From assembly GCF_020215705.1 (NCBI RefSeq), contig NZ_JAIWNB010000005.1:310001-374000 (forward strand): a stretch of 64,000 nucleotides of DNA. Direction: 5' to 3'. Position numbers and translations under genes: made by a program. Within the stretch, counting starts at the first letter, position 1. The number at the start of each line of letters is the position of its first letter. This stretch comes from Nonomuraea aurantiaca (GTDB taxonomy: Bacteria > Actinomycetota > Actinomycetes > Streptosporangiales > Streptosporangiaceae). This document shows positions 47,793 to 58,000 of this stretch, piece by piece. The notes beneath the pieces are model-generated. The model ran no database searches, was not told the origin of the DNA, and was given only the letters and a program-made list of their open reading frames with translations.

Positions 47793-49352
47793 GTGGAAAG
47801 GCAGGTCAGCAACCGATATAGGCTCATCGAACCGCTTGGCGAGGGCGGGATGGGCGTGGTATGGCGTGCCTACGACGAGCTGCTCGACCGTACGGTGGCG
47901 ATCAAGGAGGTCCGCTACACAGGCGTCGGTGAGGACAAGCGGGCCGAGCTCAACCGCAGGACCATCAGGGAGGCCAGGGCGGCGGGCCGCCTCGACCACC
48001 CGTCGGTGATCGTCATCCACGACGTCGTCGAGGAGGACGGCCGCCCGTGGATCGTCATGCAGCTGATCCGCTCGCGGTCGCTGGCCGACGTGATCCGCGA
48101 GCACGGGCCGCTGCCCGTCGCGCAGGCCGCGATGATCGGCGGCAGGGTGCTCGACGCGCTGCGGGCCGCGCACGCGACCGGGGTACTGCACCGCGACGTG
48201 AAGCCCGAGAACGTGCTGCTCGCCGACGACGGCCGGGTGGTGCTCACCGACTTCGGCATCGCCTCGCTGGAGGCCGAGGCCGGTCTGACCGCCACAGGGG
48301 GCCTGGTGGGCACGCCCGCCTACATGCCGCCCGAACGTCTCAACGGCGAGCCCGCCCGGCCCGAGTCCGACCTGTGGTCGCTGGGCGCGACGCTGTACGC
48401 GGCCGTCGAGGGTGCGCCGCCGTTCAAGCGGGACTCGTGGGCGGCGACGGTCGCGGCGGTGCTGCGCGATCTGCCGGGGCAGCCGGTCAGGGCGGGCGTG
48501 CTCGGCCCGGTGATCATGGGCCTGCTGCACCGGGACCCGGCCGCGAGGATGTCCGCCGACGAAGCCGCCCACCTGCTGCGGGCCGCCGCCGCCGAGCCCA
48601 TCATGCACGGATATGTCGGGCATCCCACTCCTCAGCCCGGCGGGTTCGGGCCCGCGAGGACCGTGGCCGTGCGGCCCCGGCGGCGCGGGTGGCTGATGGC
48701 CGTGCCCGCGGTCGTGATCGCCGTCGCGGCGCTGGGCACGGGCGGCTGGTACGTCATCACCTCCCAGCGATCCCCTGTCGGCACGTCCACCCCGACCCCT
48801 ACCTTGAGCCCCGCCCCCACCTCGACCTCCAGCGGGACGACGAGCCCCTCCCCCACCCGCACCCCCGAGCCGTCCGCGACCCCCACCGCGGCGCGCCTGC
48901 CCGACGGCTGGCGCCGGCTCGTCAACTCCACCGGGCGCTTCTCGATCGGCCTCCCCGAGGGCTGGCAGGCCAAGAAGAACCCCACCAGGGACAGCATCAC
49001 CATCACCGGCCCCGGCACACCGGGCCAGATGATCGTCGAGTGGACCGTCCCCGAGAAGCCCCTGGCCGACCCCGAGCGCCGCTGGGCGGAGCTGGAGAAG
49101 GAGATCCAGGCCAAGGGGGAGTTCGAACGCTACCGGCGGATCGGCATCCGGGCCACGACCTACCTCGGCCGGCCGGCCGCCGACTGGGAGTTCACCAGGA
49201 TGCGCGGCAGCCTGCTGATCCACGTGATCAACCGCGGCTTCCGCACCGCCGACGGCCGCCACTTCGCCCTCTACTGGGACACGGCCGACTCATGGTGGGA
49301 CCAGGACCGGCACTACTTCGACGAGTTCGTCAAGACGTTCAGGCCCCGATGA
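47793..49352 (+). CDS. transmembrane Ser/Thr protein kinase, paralogue of the upstream gene
   Basis: This 519-aa kinase domain repeats the neighbour closely (GEGGMGVVWRAYDELLDRTVAIKEVRYTG, HRDVKPENVLLADDGRVVLTDFGIA). It has one TM helix (about 298-317) and a short Pro/Thr/Ser linker. The exported domain is the same type as in the upstream kinase (PDGWRRLVNSTGRFSIGLPEGW, then NRGFRTADGRHFALYWDTA), so the pair arose by tandem duplication. Its stop overlaps the AraC start (ATGA). Confidence 0.92.
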   Translation: MERQVSNRYRLIEPLGEGGMGVVWRAYDELLDRTVAIKEVRYTGVGEDKRAELNRRTIREARAAGRLDHPSVIVIHDVVEEDGRPWIVMQLIRSRSLADVIREHGPLPVAQAAMIGGRVLDALRAAHATGVLHRDVKPENVLLADDGRVVLTDFGIASLEAEAGLTATGGLVGTPAYMPPERLNGEPARPESDLWSLGATLYAAVEGAPPFKRDSWAATVAAVLRDLPGQPVRAGVLGPVIMGLLHRDPAARMSADEAAHLLRAAAAEPIMHGYVGHPTPQPGGFGPARTVAVRPRRRGWLMAVPAVVIAVAALGTGGWYVITSQRSPVGTSTPTPTLSPAPTSTSSGTTSPSPTRTPEPSATPTAARLPDGWRRLVNSTGRFSIGLPEGWQAKKNPTRDSITITGPGTPGQMIVEWTVPEKPLADPERRWAELEKEIQAKGEFERYRRIGIRATTYLGRPAADWEFTRMRGSLLIHVINRGFRTADGRHFALYWDTADSWWDQDRHYFDEFVKTFRPR

Positions 49353-50215
49353 ACGACCCGGTGGACGAGGTGGCGAAGGAGCGGGCGCGCTTCTGGCGCC
49401 ACCCGGCGCTGCCCCAGCTGGACCTGCTCAAGGCCCGCTACGTCACCCACCGCTTCACCCGGCACGTGCACGACGGCTACGCCATCGGGCTCATCCTCGA
49501 CGGCGTGGAGGAGTTCGACTACCGCGGCGACCTGCACCGGGCCGGTGCGGGCGAGGTGGTGCTGGTCAACCCGGAGGCGGTGCACACCGGCCAGGCGGGC
49601 GTGGCGGGCGGCTGGTCGTACCGGATGCTCTACCCCTCGGTGGAGACGCTCTCGGAGCTCGCGGCCGAGCTCGGCCTGCCGTACGCCACGCCGTTCTTCC
49701 CCGAGCAGGTGGTGCGGGACCAGGCGGTCGCGGCGCTGCTCGGCCGGGCGCACCTGGCCGCCGAGCGCGGTGACGCGCTGGCCGCCTCGTCGCTGATGCG
49801 CGGCTTCTTCGCCCGCCTGCTGATCCGGCACGCCACGCCGCGCCCGTCCGCCGTCCTGCCCGCCGAGGGCGGACGGGCGGTCGCCGAGGCGCTGGACGTC
49901 CTGCACGGGAGCCTGGTGGACCCGCCGTCCCTGGACGATCTCGCGCAGGCCGTCGGGGCGCGGCCGTTCCCGCTGCTGCGCGCGTTCAAGGCCGCGACCG
50001 GCCTGCCGCCCCACGCCTATCTGATCTCCATGCGGATCCAGCGGGCCCGCCGGCTCCTGGACTCGGGTGTACGGCCGGCGCAGGTGGCCGCCGAGGTGGG
50101 CTTCACCGACCAGGCCCACCTGAACCGGCACTTCAAACGCATCGTGGGCGTGCCACCCGCGGCCTACCAACGGTCAGCAGGAACGTACAAGACTGGCGAT
50201 TTCCACTTCACCTAG
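49349..50215 (+). CDS. AraC-family transcriptional regulator
   Basis: The protein is 288 aa. The N-terminal cupin-type AraC ligand domain begins HRFTRHVHDGYAIGLILDGVEEFDYRG. The C-terminal double helix-turn-helix begins SLDDLAQAVGARPFPLLRAFKAATGL and ends VAAEVGFTDQAHLNRHFKRIVGVPPAAYQ. The translation start overlaps the kinase stop by 4 bp, and azlCD follow by 11 bp, so the whole block is probably one transcript. AraC regulators of this type usually sit beside amino-acid exporters, so it may control azlCD. Confidence 0.88.
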   Translation: MNDPVDEVAKERARFWRHPALPQLDLLKARYVTHRFTRHVHDGYAIGLILDGVEEFDYRGDLHRAGAGEVVLVNPEAVHTGQAGVAGGWSYRMLYPSVETLSELAAELGLPYATPFFPEQVVRDQAVAALLGRAHLAAERGDALAASSLMRGFFARLLIRHATPRPSAVLPAEGGRAVAEALDVLHGSLVDPPSLDDLAQAVGARPFPLLRAFKAATGLPPHAYLISMRIQRARRLLDSGVRPAQVAAEVGFTDQAHLNRHFKRIVGVPPAAYQRSAGTYKTGDFHFT

Positions 50216-50226
50216 CCTCAAGTTCT

Positions 50227-50889
50227 ATGGGACAGACAACACACCGTTCCGCCGCGATACGGGACGGTCTTGGCGTGGGCCTGGCCGTGGGGCTGTCCGG
50301 GCTCGCCTTCGGCGCCGCGGCGATCACCGCGGGCCTCGGCGTGGCGCAGGCGTGCGTGCTGAGCCTGCTGGCGTTCACCGGCGCCTCGCAGTTCGCGCTG
50401 GCCGGGGCGGTGGGCGCGGGCGGCGACCTGGTGGCGGCCGCCGCCGGCGCGCTGCTGCTGGGCGGCCGCAACACCCTGTACGGGCTGCGCCTGGCCGACC
50501 TGCTCCGGGTACGCGGCCCGCGCCGGCTGCTCGCCGCGCAGGGCGTGATCGACGAGACCACCGCCGTCACGCTCGCCCAGCCCTCACCCGAGGCGGCCCG
50601 CACCGCGTTCGTGACCACCTTCACCAGCCTGTACGTCACCTGGAACCTCACCACGCTGGCCGGAGCGCTCGGCACGTCGTTTCTCGGCGATCCGGGCATG
50701 CTGGGGCTGGACGCGGTCGGCCCGGCCACCTTCCTGGCCATTCTGTGGCCGCGCCTGGCGGGCAGCGCCCAGCTCAGGTGGCTGGCGGTGGCCGGCGCGG
50801 CGGTCGCGCTCTGCGCCACGCCGTTCTTCCCGCCGGGCGTGCCGGTGCTGCTGTCGGCGGTCGTCGTGCTGGCGGTGCTGGTCCGATGA
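50227..50889 (+). CDS. azlC: AzlC-type branched-chain amino acid exporter subunit
   Basis: The 220-aa protein has six hydrophobic helices and the AzlC pattern: GLAVGLSGLAFGAAAITAGLGVAQACVLSLLAFTGASQFALAG begins it, and a GGRNTLYGLRLADLL loop follows. With AzlD it exports branched-chain amino acids or analogues such as azaleucine. It overlaps azlD by 4 bp (ATGA). Confidence 0.9.
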   Translation: MGQTTHRSAAIRDGLGVGLAVGLSGLAFGAAAITAGLGVAQACVLSLLAFTGASQFALAGAVGAGGDLVAAAAGALLLGGRNTLYGLRLADLLRVRGPRRLLAAQGVIDETTAVTLAQPSPEAARTAFVTTFTSLYVTWNLTTLAGALGTSFLGDPGMLGLDAVGPATFLAILWPRLAGSAQLRWLAVAGAAVALCATPFFPPGVPVLLSAVVVLAVLVR

Positions 50890-51197
50890 CACTGTGGTGG
50901 GCGATCGCGGCCGTGTGCGCCGGATGTTACGTCCTCAAGCTGGCCGGGCTGGCGGCACCGCGCCGGGTGCTCGACCACCCCCGGGTCCGCCGCTTCGCCG
51001 AGCTCGTGCCCGTGGCGCTGCTGGCCGCCCTCATCGCGGTGCAGATGTTCACCGAACACGGCGAGCTCCACTTCGACCCCGCCCGCGCGGCGGGACTGGG
51101 CGCGGCCGTGGTCGCACTCCTGCTACGCGCCCCATTCTTGGTGATTCTGGCGACAGCAGCCACAGTGACCGCGCTTGTCCGGGTTTTTATCGGGTAG
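50886..51197 (+). CDS. azlD: AzlD-domain partner of AzlC
   Basis: The 103-aa membrane protein has three to four short hydrophobic helices, opening TLWWAIAAVCAGCYVLKLAGL, with the AzlD pattern RRFAELVPVALLAALIAVQ. It is the small second subunit of the exporter encoded just before it. The next gene (a third kinase) starts 11 bp after the stop. Confidence 0.88.
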   Translation: MTLWWAIAAVCAGCYVLKLAGLAAPRRVLDHPRVRRFAELVPVALLAALIAVQMFTEHGELHFDPARAAGLGAAVVALLLRAPFLVILATAATVTALVRVFIG

Positions 51198-51207
51198 GCG
51201 GCGGAGC

Positions 51208-52692
51208 ATGTCCGATTCTGCGCTGCTGGTCGGCGGACGTTACCGACTGATCAGGACCATCGGCCAGGGTGGGATGGGAACCGTCTGGCAGGCCCACGAC
51301 GAAGTACTCGGCCGAGATGTGGCGGTCAAAGAGATCCATCCCCCTCCTGACCTGACCGACCCCGAGCGAGATGTCTTCTCCGTGCGTACCTTCCGCGAGG
51401 CCAGAGCCGCGGGGCGGGTGGCGCATCCCGGCGTCGCCGCCGTCTACGACGTGCTCGAAGAGCACGGCCATCCGTGGATCGTCATGCAGCTCATCCACTC
51501 GCGCACCCTCGGCGAGCTGGTGCGCGATGACGGCCCGATGGCACCGGCCGAGGCCGCCGACATCGGGCTGCAGTTACTGGAGGCGCTGCGGGCCGCGCAC
51601 GCCGCCGGTGTGCTGCACCGCGATGTCAAACCGGACAACGTGCTGCTCACCCCGGACGGCCGGGCGGTGCTCACCGACTTCGGCATCGCCACCACCGAAG
51701 GCGAGGCACCCGTCACCAGGACCGGGGTGCTGCTCGGCACGCCCGCGTTCATGGCGCCGGAGCGGGCGTCCGGCGGCGAGGCCCGGATCGCCTCGGACCT
51801 GTGGGCGCTGGGCGCGACGCTGTACTACGCCGTCGAGGGACAGTCGCCGTTCCAGCGCCCCCACGCGCTGGCCACGCTGGGCGCGGTGCTGCACTCCGAG
51901 CCCGCCCCGATGGCCCGCGCGGGCATGCTGGCCCCGGTCATCCTCGGGCTGCTGCGCAAGGACCCGGCCGAGCGGATGACGCTGGACGAGGCCGAGCACC
52001 GGATCCACCGGCTGCTGATCGGCGGCTCTCCGGAGGAGACCGCGCCGGTGTACGTCCCGACGCCGCCCACGGTGCCCAAAGGGGCCCCGATGCCGGAAAC
52101 GGGGGCGATGGCCGTGCCCGCAGCCATGGCAGGGCCGGGGGCCATGGTCGCGCCCGACGCGGTGGCCGAGCCGGACGCGGTCGCTGAAGCGGCCCCGGCG
52201 CGACACGCGAGACGTCGCAGGCCGCCGCTCACCGCCGTCGCGGCCTGCACGCTGGCCCTCGTCGTCCTGACCGCGGGCGCTGCGTGGTGGACGAACCGGC
52301 AGTCCCAAGCCCGCCCGCCGGTGACGACGGTCCCGGCCGTGGTGCGTACGACCAATGTCCGCCCGTCGGGCCCGACCCCCTCGGCGACGCCGACGCCCAC
52401 GCAGACGCGCACCCGGACACAGGAGCCGACCACCGACCAGAACCAGGTACGGCAGAGCACCCCGCCCTCCAGCGACCGGACCGGCAAGCCCACCCCGGCC
52501 CCGACCGGCACGCCGACGAAGAGGAAGGAGGAGCCGGCGAAGAAGAAGGAGCCGACCAAGCAGCCGACGAAGAAGCCCTCGGCCACACCCACCAAGAGCA
52601 AGACCCCCAAGAAGAGCACCAAGACCTCGGCGAAGGCCAGCGAGGAGCCCGCCGAGCCCGTCGACGTCCCTCCGGCTGACAACGCCGAGTAG
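51208..52692 (+). CDS. transmembrane Ser/Thr protein kinase with Lys/Thr/Pro-rich exported tail
   Basis: The 494-aa kinase domain carries GQGGMGTVWQAHDEVLGRDVAVKEI, HRDVKPDNVLLTPDG and a GTPAFMAPERA activation segment. There is one TM helix (about 336-355). The exported tail has no folded domain like that of the two upstream kinases: it is Thr/Pro/Gln and then Lys-rich (EEPAKKKEPTKQPTKKP) and may bind cell-wall polymers. It resembles the two kinases 3-5 kb upstream in the catalytic core. Confidence 0.9.
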   Translation: MSDSALLVGGRYRLIRTIGQGGMGTVWQAHDEVLGRDVAVKEIHPPPDLTDPERDVFSVRTFREARAAGRVAHPGVAAVYDVLEEHGHPWIVMQLIHSRTLGELVRDDGPMAPAEAADIGLQLLEALRAAHAAGVLHRDVKPDNVLLTPDGRAVLTDFGIATTEGEAPVTRTGVLLGTPAFMAPERASGGEARIASDLWALGATLYYAVEGQSPFQRPHALATLGAVLHSEPAPMARAGMLAPVILGLLRKDPAERMTLDEAEHRIHRLLIGGSPEETAPVYVPTPPTVPKGAPMPETGAMAVPAAMAGPGAMVAPDAVAEPDAVAEAAPARHARRRRPPLTAVAACTLALVVLTAGAAWWTNRQSQARPPVTTVPAVVRTTNVRPSGPTPSATPTPTQTRTRTQEPTTDQNQVRQSTPPSSDRTGKPTPAPTGTPTKRKEEPAKKKEPTKQPTKKPSATPTKSKTPKKSTKTSAKASEEPAEPVDVPPADNAE

Positions 52693-52732
52693 GGCGCGGA
52701 CAGCGCGCGTCACGCAGGAGGTGGGGAGCCGG

Positions 52733-53662
52733 TCAGGACTCGTCGCGCACGGTTTCGAGGGCCCGCCGCAGGTCATCGGGGTAGTCGGTGGTGAACGTCA
52801 GCCACTCGCCCGAGCTCGGGTGCTCGAAGCCGAGCGACACCGCGTGCAGCCACTGCCGGGTGATGCCCAGCCGGGCGGCGAGCGTCGGATCGGCGCCGTA
52901 CATCAGGTCGCCCACGCACGGGTGGCGCAGCGCGGACATGTGCACCCGGATCTGGTGCGTACGGCCGGTCTCCAGCTTGATGTCCAGCAACGAGGCCGCC
53001 CGGAACGCCTCGATGGTGTCGTAATGGGTGACCGACGGCTTGCCCCCGGCGACCACGGCGAACCGGCCGTCGCCCGACGGGTGCCGGTCGATGGGCGCGT
53101 CGACCGTACCCCTGAACGGGTCGGGATGTCCCTGGACGAGCGCGTGGTAGCGCTTGTCGACCGTGCGCTCCTTGAAGGCGCGCTTGAGGTGGGAGTAGGC
53201 GTGCTCGCTCTTGGCCACGACCATGGCGCCGGTCGTGTTGGCGTCGAGCCGGTGCACGATGCCCTGCCGTTCGGCCGCGCCGCTGGTGGCGATCGTGTGG
53301 CCGGCGCCGAGCAGGCCGCCGATCACGGTCGGGCCGGTCCAGCCGACGGTCGGGTGGGCGGCCACCCCGATCGGCTTGTTGACCACGACGATGTCGTCGT
53401 CCTCGTACACGATGGACATGCCGGGCACCGGCTCGGCGACCGGCATGGGCGTGCTGACCGGCGGGGGCAGGGTCACGTCGAGCCAGGCGCCCGCGTGCAC
53501 CCGGTCGGACTTGGCGGGCGCGTGCCCGTCCACGAGCACCTCGCCCGCGACGATCAGCTCGGCGGCGCGGGTGCGGGAGAAGCCGAACAGGCGCGAGATC
53601 GCGGCGTCGAGCCGCTCGCCCTCCAGCCCGTCGGGCACCGGGAGGCTACGCTGGTCAGCCAC
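52733..53662 (-). CDS. rluD: RluD-family ribosomal large-subunit pseudouridine synthase
   Basis: The 309-aa protein has an S4 RNA-binding domain ([21 protein letters not shown]) and a pseudouridine synthase domain with the catalytic Asp in [17 protein letters not shown]. It modifies 23S rRNA in the family (E. coli RluD: U1911, 1915, 1917). Its stop faces the third kinase; its start overlaps lspA by 8 bp, and dksA-like follows in the same leftward cluster. Confidence 0.95.
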   Translation of the reverse strand: MADQRSLPVPDGLEGERLDAAISRLFGFSRTRAAELIVAGEVLVDGHAPAKSDRVHAGAWLDVTLPPPVSTPMPVAEPVPGMSIVYEDDDIVVVNKPIGVAAHPTVGWTGPTVIGGLLGAGHTIATSGAAERQGIVHRLDANTTGAMVVAKSEHAYSHLKRAFKERTVDKRYHALVQGHPDPFRGTVDAPIDRHPSGDGRFAVVAGGKPSVTHYDTIEAFRAASLLDIKLETGRTHQIRVHMSALRHPCVGDLMYGADPTLAARLGITRQWLHAVSLGFEHPSSGEWLTFTTDYPDDLRRALETVRDES

Positions 53663-54236
53663 GCTTGCCGCCCTCCCTGGTGCCGTCGATCTGGTAGCCC
53701 CGCCAGGCCAGGATCACCGCGAGGATCCCGCCGCAGACGATCGCCGAGTCGGCCACGTTGAACACCGGGAAGTAGTCGATCACCGGGAAGTGTCCGGGCA
53801 GCACCTCGATCCAGTCGACCACGTGCCCCTGGAACTGCACGGACCTGCCGATCCCGGACGGGTAGCGGAGCAGCCGGTCGGTCAGGTTGCCCAGTGCCCC
53901 GCCGAGCAGCAGCCCCAGCGTGATCGCCCACGGCAGGCTGCGCATCTTGCGGGCCGTGCGGAGGATCGCCACGACCACGCCCGCCGCGATGAACGTGAAG
54001 ATGATCGTCATTCCGGTGCCGATGCTGAAGGCGGCACCGGAATTGAAGATCACCCGGAACTGCAGTACGTCCTGGATGACCACCAGGGGCGCCTTGCCTT
54101 CGAGTGTCCGCAGGACGAGCGTCTTGGTGATCAGATCGGTCGCGTAGATCACGACCGCCAGCACGACGAGGACCGCGAAGAGGCGGCCGCGCCGCCCCCC
54201 TACCGGCGCTCCTCCTTCTGCTTGCAGGCCACGCAC
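53655..54236 (-). CDS. lspA: lipoprotein signal peptidase (signal peptidase II)
   Basis: LspA cleaves prolipoproteins after Lgt has modified them; Lgt is encoded at the other end of the window. The protein has four transmembrane helices. The catalytic Asp pair is in GNLTDRL and VFNVADSAI, and SGAAFSIG is conserved. The start is poorly defined: GTG at 54236 gives 193 aa and overlaps the DksA gene by 37 bp, but there is no clear Shine-Dalgarno, and a longer frame reaches 54299. Confidence 0.92.
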   Translation of the reverse strand: MRGLQAEGGAPVGGRRGRLFAVLVVLAVVIYATDLITKTLVLRTLEGKAPLVVIQDVLQFRVIFNSGAAFSIGTGMTIIFTFIAAGVVVAILRTARKMRSLPWAITLGLLLGGALGNLTDRLLRYPSGIGRSVQFQGHVVDWIEVLPGHFPVIDYFPVFNVADSAIVCGGILAVILAWRGYQIDGTREGGKRG

Positions 54237-54589
54237 AGCGTCGCCCTCGGGAACGCCTGCAGACGTTCCTTGCCGATCGGCTTGTGGCACGATTCGCACA
54301 CTCCATAGGTCCCTGCGTCGATCCGGGCGATCGCACGTTCGTTCTGCGCGACGAGGTCGCGCGCATTCAGGGTAAGGGCGATCTCGCGTTCGCGCTCATA
54401 CGTCTTGGCACCCGCGTCGGCCTGGTCGTCACCGGCTCCCTGCGTGACGTCACCCGAGGCGATCTCGGACTCATGGCGAAGAATGTCGGCGTTGAGCTCG
54501 TCGATCTCGCTCTGCAGCCGGCCGCGGACGTCGGCGAGCTCCTCCTCAGACCACATCGACGGTGTAGCGGTCTGCGTGACTGGCGCCAT
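54200..54589 (-). CDS. TraR/DksA-type zinc-finger protein
   Basis: The 129-aa protein has a long coiled-coil (residues ~15-80), with a Zn ribbon at the C-terminus: CESC and CVAC are 17 residues apart ([25 protein letters not shown]). This is the DksA/TraR family, which acts through the RNA polymerase secondary channel or, in actinobacteria, has less clear roles. The ATG at 54589 begins MAPVTQ; a longer frame upstream has no similarity. It is the first of a leftward cluster with lspA and rluD. Confidence 0.88.
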   Translation of the reverse strand: MAPVTQTATPSMWSEEELADVRGRLQSEIDELNADILRHESEIASGDVTQGAGDDQADAGAKTYEREREIALTLNARDLVAQNERAIARIDAGTYGVCESCHKPIGKERLQAFPRATLCVACKQKEERR

Positions 54590-54835
54590 GGCTACCTCCC
54601 CATGCTGGAACAAGGCCGTAAATGGTGCGGGCAGCTTAGGTCCCCCATAACAGAACAGCAAACGACCCGCCGGACGATTTACCTCTCCCGTAATATCCCG
54701 CCTCGCACGTTCAACTCCTCCCCAGAGGCGCCCATTCCACAACTTTGTCGGGGTTTACGAGTTCACTACCTGCTGCCCGCCAACCCGGAAGCTTTGCGGC
54801 CCACTCTGCGTTATGGTGTGAAGCTGCAAGGCGTT

Positions 54836-55016
54836 GATGGGGCCCGTCTGTGACGGACATCACCCCGGAGCCGCCGGAAGAACGGCTCTCACGAGCTCAC
54901 TAGACCCGGCCGCAGACCAAACGAAGAGGGCCTCTCCGAGGTCAAGAAGGGTGGTACCGCGGGGCCGCACGGCTTCGTCCCTTCACGCTCCCTGTCAATC
55001 AGTGATCGCGTGGAGG
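54836..55016 (+). promoter_or_regulatory. ileS T-box riboswitch, ultrashort Stem I, translational
   Basis: The T-box core AGGGTGGTACCGCGG occurs at 54948-54962 and pairs its TGG with uncharged tRNA-ACCA. Stem I is minimal: GGGG/CCCC lower stem (54839-42 / 54863-66), hairpin CCGTC/GACGG (54844-48 / 54852-56), and specifier ATC (54859-61) in the 3' internal loop, matching isoleucine. GAAGGG (54946-51) and CCCTTC (54979-84) form the antisequestor helix. The Shine-Dalgarno TGGAGG is at 55011-55016, 10 nt before the ileS ATG. Confidence 0.9.
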
Positions 55017-55026
55017 CCCGCCCGAG

Positions 55027-58000
55027 ATGTCTTCCCCTTCTTTCCGCCCTCTTCCCGCGCAGGTCGACCTGCCCGCGCTCGAGCGCGAGGTCCTCGATCG
55101 CTGGCGGGATGGGAAGATCTTCGAGCGCTCCGTCGAGCAGAACGACGGCAACCCCTCCTGGACCTTCTACGAGGGCCCGCCCACCGCCAACGGCCTGCCC
55201 GGCGTCCACCACGTCGAGGCCCGGGTGTTCAAGGACCTGTTCCCCCGCTACAAGTCGATGCGGGGCTTCAGCGTGCCGCGCAAGGCGGGCTGGGACTGCC
55301 ACGGCCTGCCGGTCGAGGTCGGCATCGAGCGGGAGCTCGGCCTGACCGGCAAGAAGGACATCGAGGCGTACGGCATCGCGGAGTTCAACGCCAAGTGCCG
55401 CGAGTCGGTGCTGCGCCACGTCGACGCCTTCGAGCAGATGACCGAGCGGATGGGTTATTGGATCGACCTGTCCACCGCCTACCGGACCATGGACCCGTCC
55501 TATATCGAGTCGGTCTGGTGGTCGCTCAAGGTCGTCTTCGACAAGGGCCTGCTGTTCCGTGACTTCCGCATCACCCCCTACTGCCCGCGCTGCGGCACCG
55601 GCCTGTCCGACCACGAGCTGGGCCAGCCCGGCGGCTACGAGACCGTCTCCAGCCCGTCGGTCTACGTGCGCATGCCCGTCACCTCCGGCCCGCTGAGCGA
55701 GCTCGGCGCCGCCCTGCTGGTGTGGACGACGACGCCGTGGACGCTGGTCTCCAACACCGCCGTGGCCGTGCACCCCGAGGTCACCTACGTCGCCGCCCGT
55801 ACGGCGGACGGCGAGGTGCTGGTCGTCGCCGAGCCGCTGCTGTCGGTGCTCGGCGAGGGCGCGACCGAGGTCGCCCGCTTCACCGGCCGCGAGCTGGAGC
55901 ACACCTCCTACACGAGGCCGTTCGAGCTGGTCGACATCCCCGGCGCCCACTACGTGGTGCTCGGCGACTACGTGACGGTCGAGGACGGCACCGGGCTGGT
56001 CCACCAGGCTCCGGCGTTCGGCGCCGACGACCTGGCGGTGACCAAGCGCTACGACATGCCGGTCGTCAACCCGATCGGCCCCGACGGCCGCTTCCTCGAC
56101 GACGTGCCGATGGTCGGCGGCCAGTTCTTCAAGGACGCCGACGAGGGCCTCACCGCGGACCTGCGGGCCCGCGGCCTGCTGTTCCGCGGCGACCACTTCG
56201 AGCACAGCTACCCCCACTGCTGGCGCTGCCACACGGCACTGCTCTACTACGCGCTCCCCTCCTGGTACATCCGGACCACCTCGGTCAAGGACCAGATGCT
56301 GGCCGAGAACGCCAAGACCAACTGGTACCCCGACACCATCAAGTGGGGCCGGTTCGGCGAGTGGCTGCGCAACAACGTCGACTGGTCGCTGTCGCGCTCG
56401 CGCTACTGGGGGACGCCGCTGCCGCTGTGGGTGTGCTCCGCCGACGAGTCCCACGTGACGTGCGTCGGGTCGATGGAGGAGCTGGGCACGCTGGCCGGCC
56501 GCGACGTGTCCGCGCTCGACCCGCACCGCCCGTATGTCGACGACGTCACCTTCCCTTGCCCGACCTGCTCGGCCGAGGCCCGCCGCGTGCCCGACGTCAT
56601 CGACGCCTGGTACGACTCCGGGTCCATGCCGTTCGCCCAGTGGGGCGCGCGGGGCAAGCCGGAGGGCCTCTACCCGGCGCAGTTCATCTGCGAGGCCACC
56701 GACCAGACGCGTGGCTGGTTCTACTCGCTGATGGCCGTGGGCACGCTGGTGTTCGGCCAGTCGTCCTACGAGAACGTGCTCTGCCTCGGGCTCATCCTGG
56801 CCGAGGACGGCCGCAAGATGAGCAAGCACCTGGGCAACATCCTGGAGCCCATGCCGCTGATGGACCAGCACGGCGCCGACGCGCTGCGCTGGTTCATGGC
56901 CTGCTCCGGCTCACCGTGGGCGGCCCGCCGCGTGGGGCACAACGCCCTCGAGGAGATCGTCCGCAAGGTCCTGCTGACGTACTGGAACACGGCGTCGTTC
57001 TTCACCCTCTACGCCAACGCCGAGTCGTGGACACCCGAGCGGCTGGCGCAGGCGACCCCGGCGGCCGAGCGGCCGCTGCTCGACCGCTGGGCGCTGGCCG
57101 AACTGCACCGGACGGTGGCCGAGGTCACGGACGCGCTGGACGAGTACGACACCCAGCGGGCCGGGCGCCGGCTGGCCGAGTTCCTGGACGACCTGTCCAA
57201 CTGGTACGTGCGCCGCTCGCGCCGCCGCTTCTGGCAGGGGTCGGCGGACGCGTTCGCGACGCTGTACGAGTGCCTGGAGACGGTCACGCGGCTGATGGCG
57301 CCCATCGCGCCGTTCGTCACCGACTACCTGTGGGACGTGCTGCGCGGCGAGGGCGCGCCCTCCTCCGTACACCTGACCTCGTGGCCCGCCGTACGCGACG
57401 ACCTGCTCGACCCCACGCTGTCGGAGCGGATGGCGCTGGTACGGCGGCTGGTCGAGCTGGGCCGCTCGGCCCGCGCCTCGTCCGGCGTCAAGACCCGGCA
57501 GCCGCTCGGCCGGGCCCTGGTCGGGGCGCACGGCTGGCCCTCGCTCCCGTCCGAACTGCGTGATCTGATCGCCGACGAGCTGAACGTCCAGGCTCTCGAG
57601 GACATGTCCGGCTTCAGCGCCGATCTCGTGTCCTACACCGTCAAGCCCAACTTCCGGGCCCTCGGCAAGCGGTTCGGCTCGCAGACCAAGCTGGTGGCGG
57701 CGGCCGTCGGCGCGGCGGAGGCCGCCTCCCTGGCGCCCACCCTCCGCTCCGGCGCCTCTGCCACGGTGGACGTACCGGAGCTCGGCGCGGTGTCGCTCGG
57801 CCCCGACGACGTGATCGTCACCGAGCAGCCGCGCTCGGGCTGGGCCGTCGAGACCGGCGCCGTCGACACGGGCACCGGCGAGACGGTGGCGCTCGACCTG
57901 GAGCTGACGGACGAGCTGCGCCGGGCCGGTCTGCTGCGCGAGGTCATCCGCCTGGTCCAGGAGGCCCGCAAGTCGACGGGCCTGACCATCACGGACCGGA

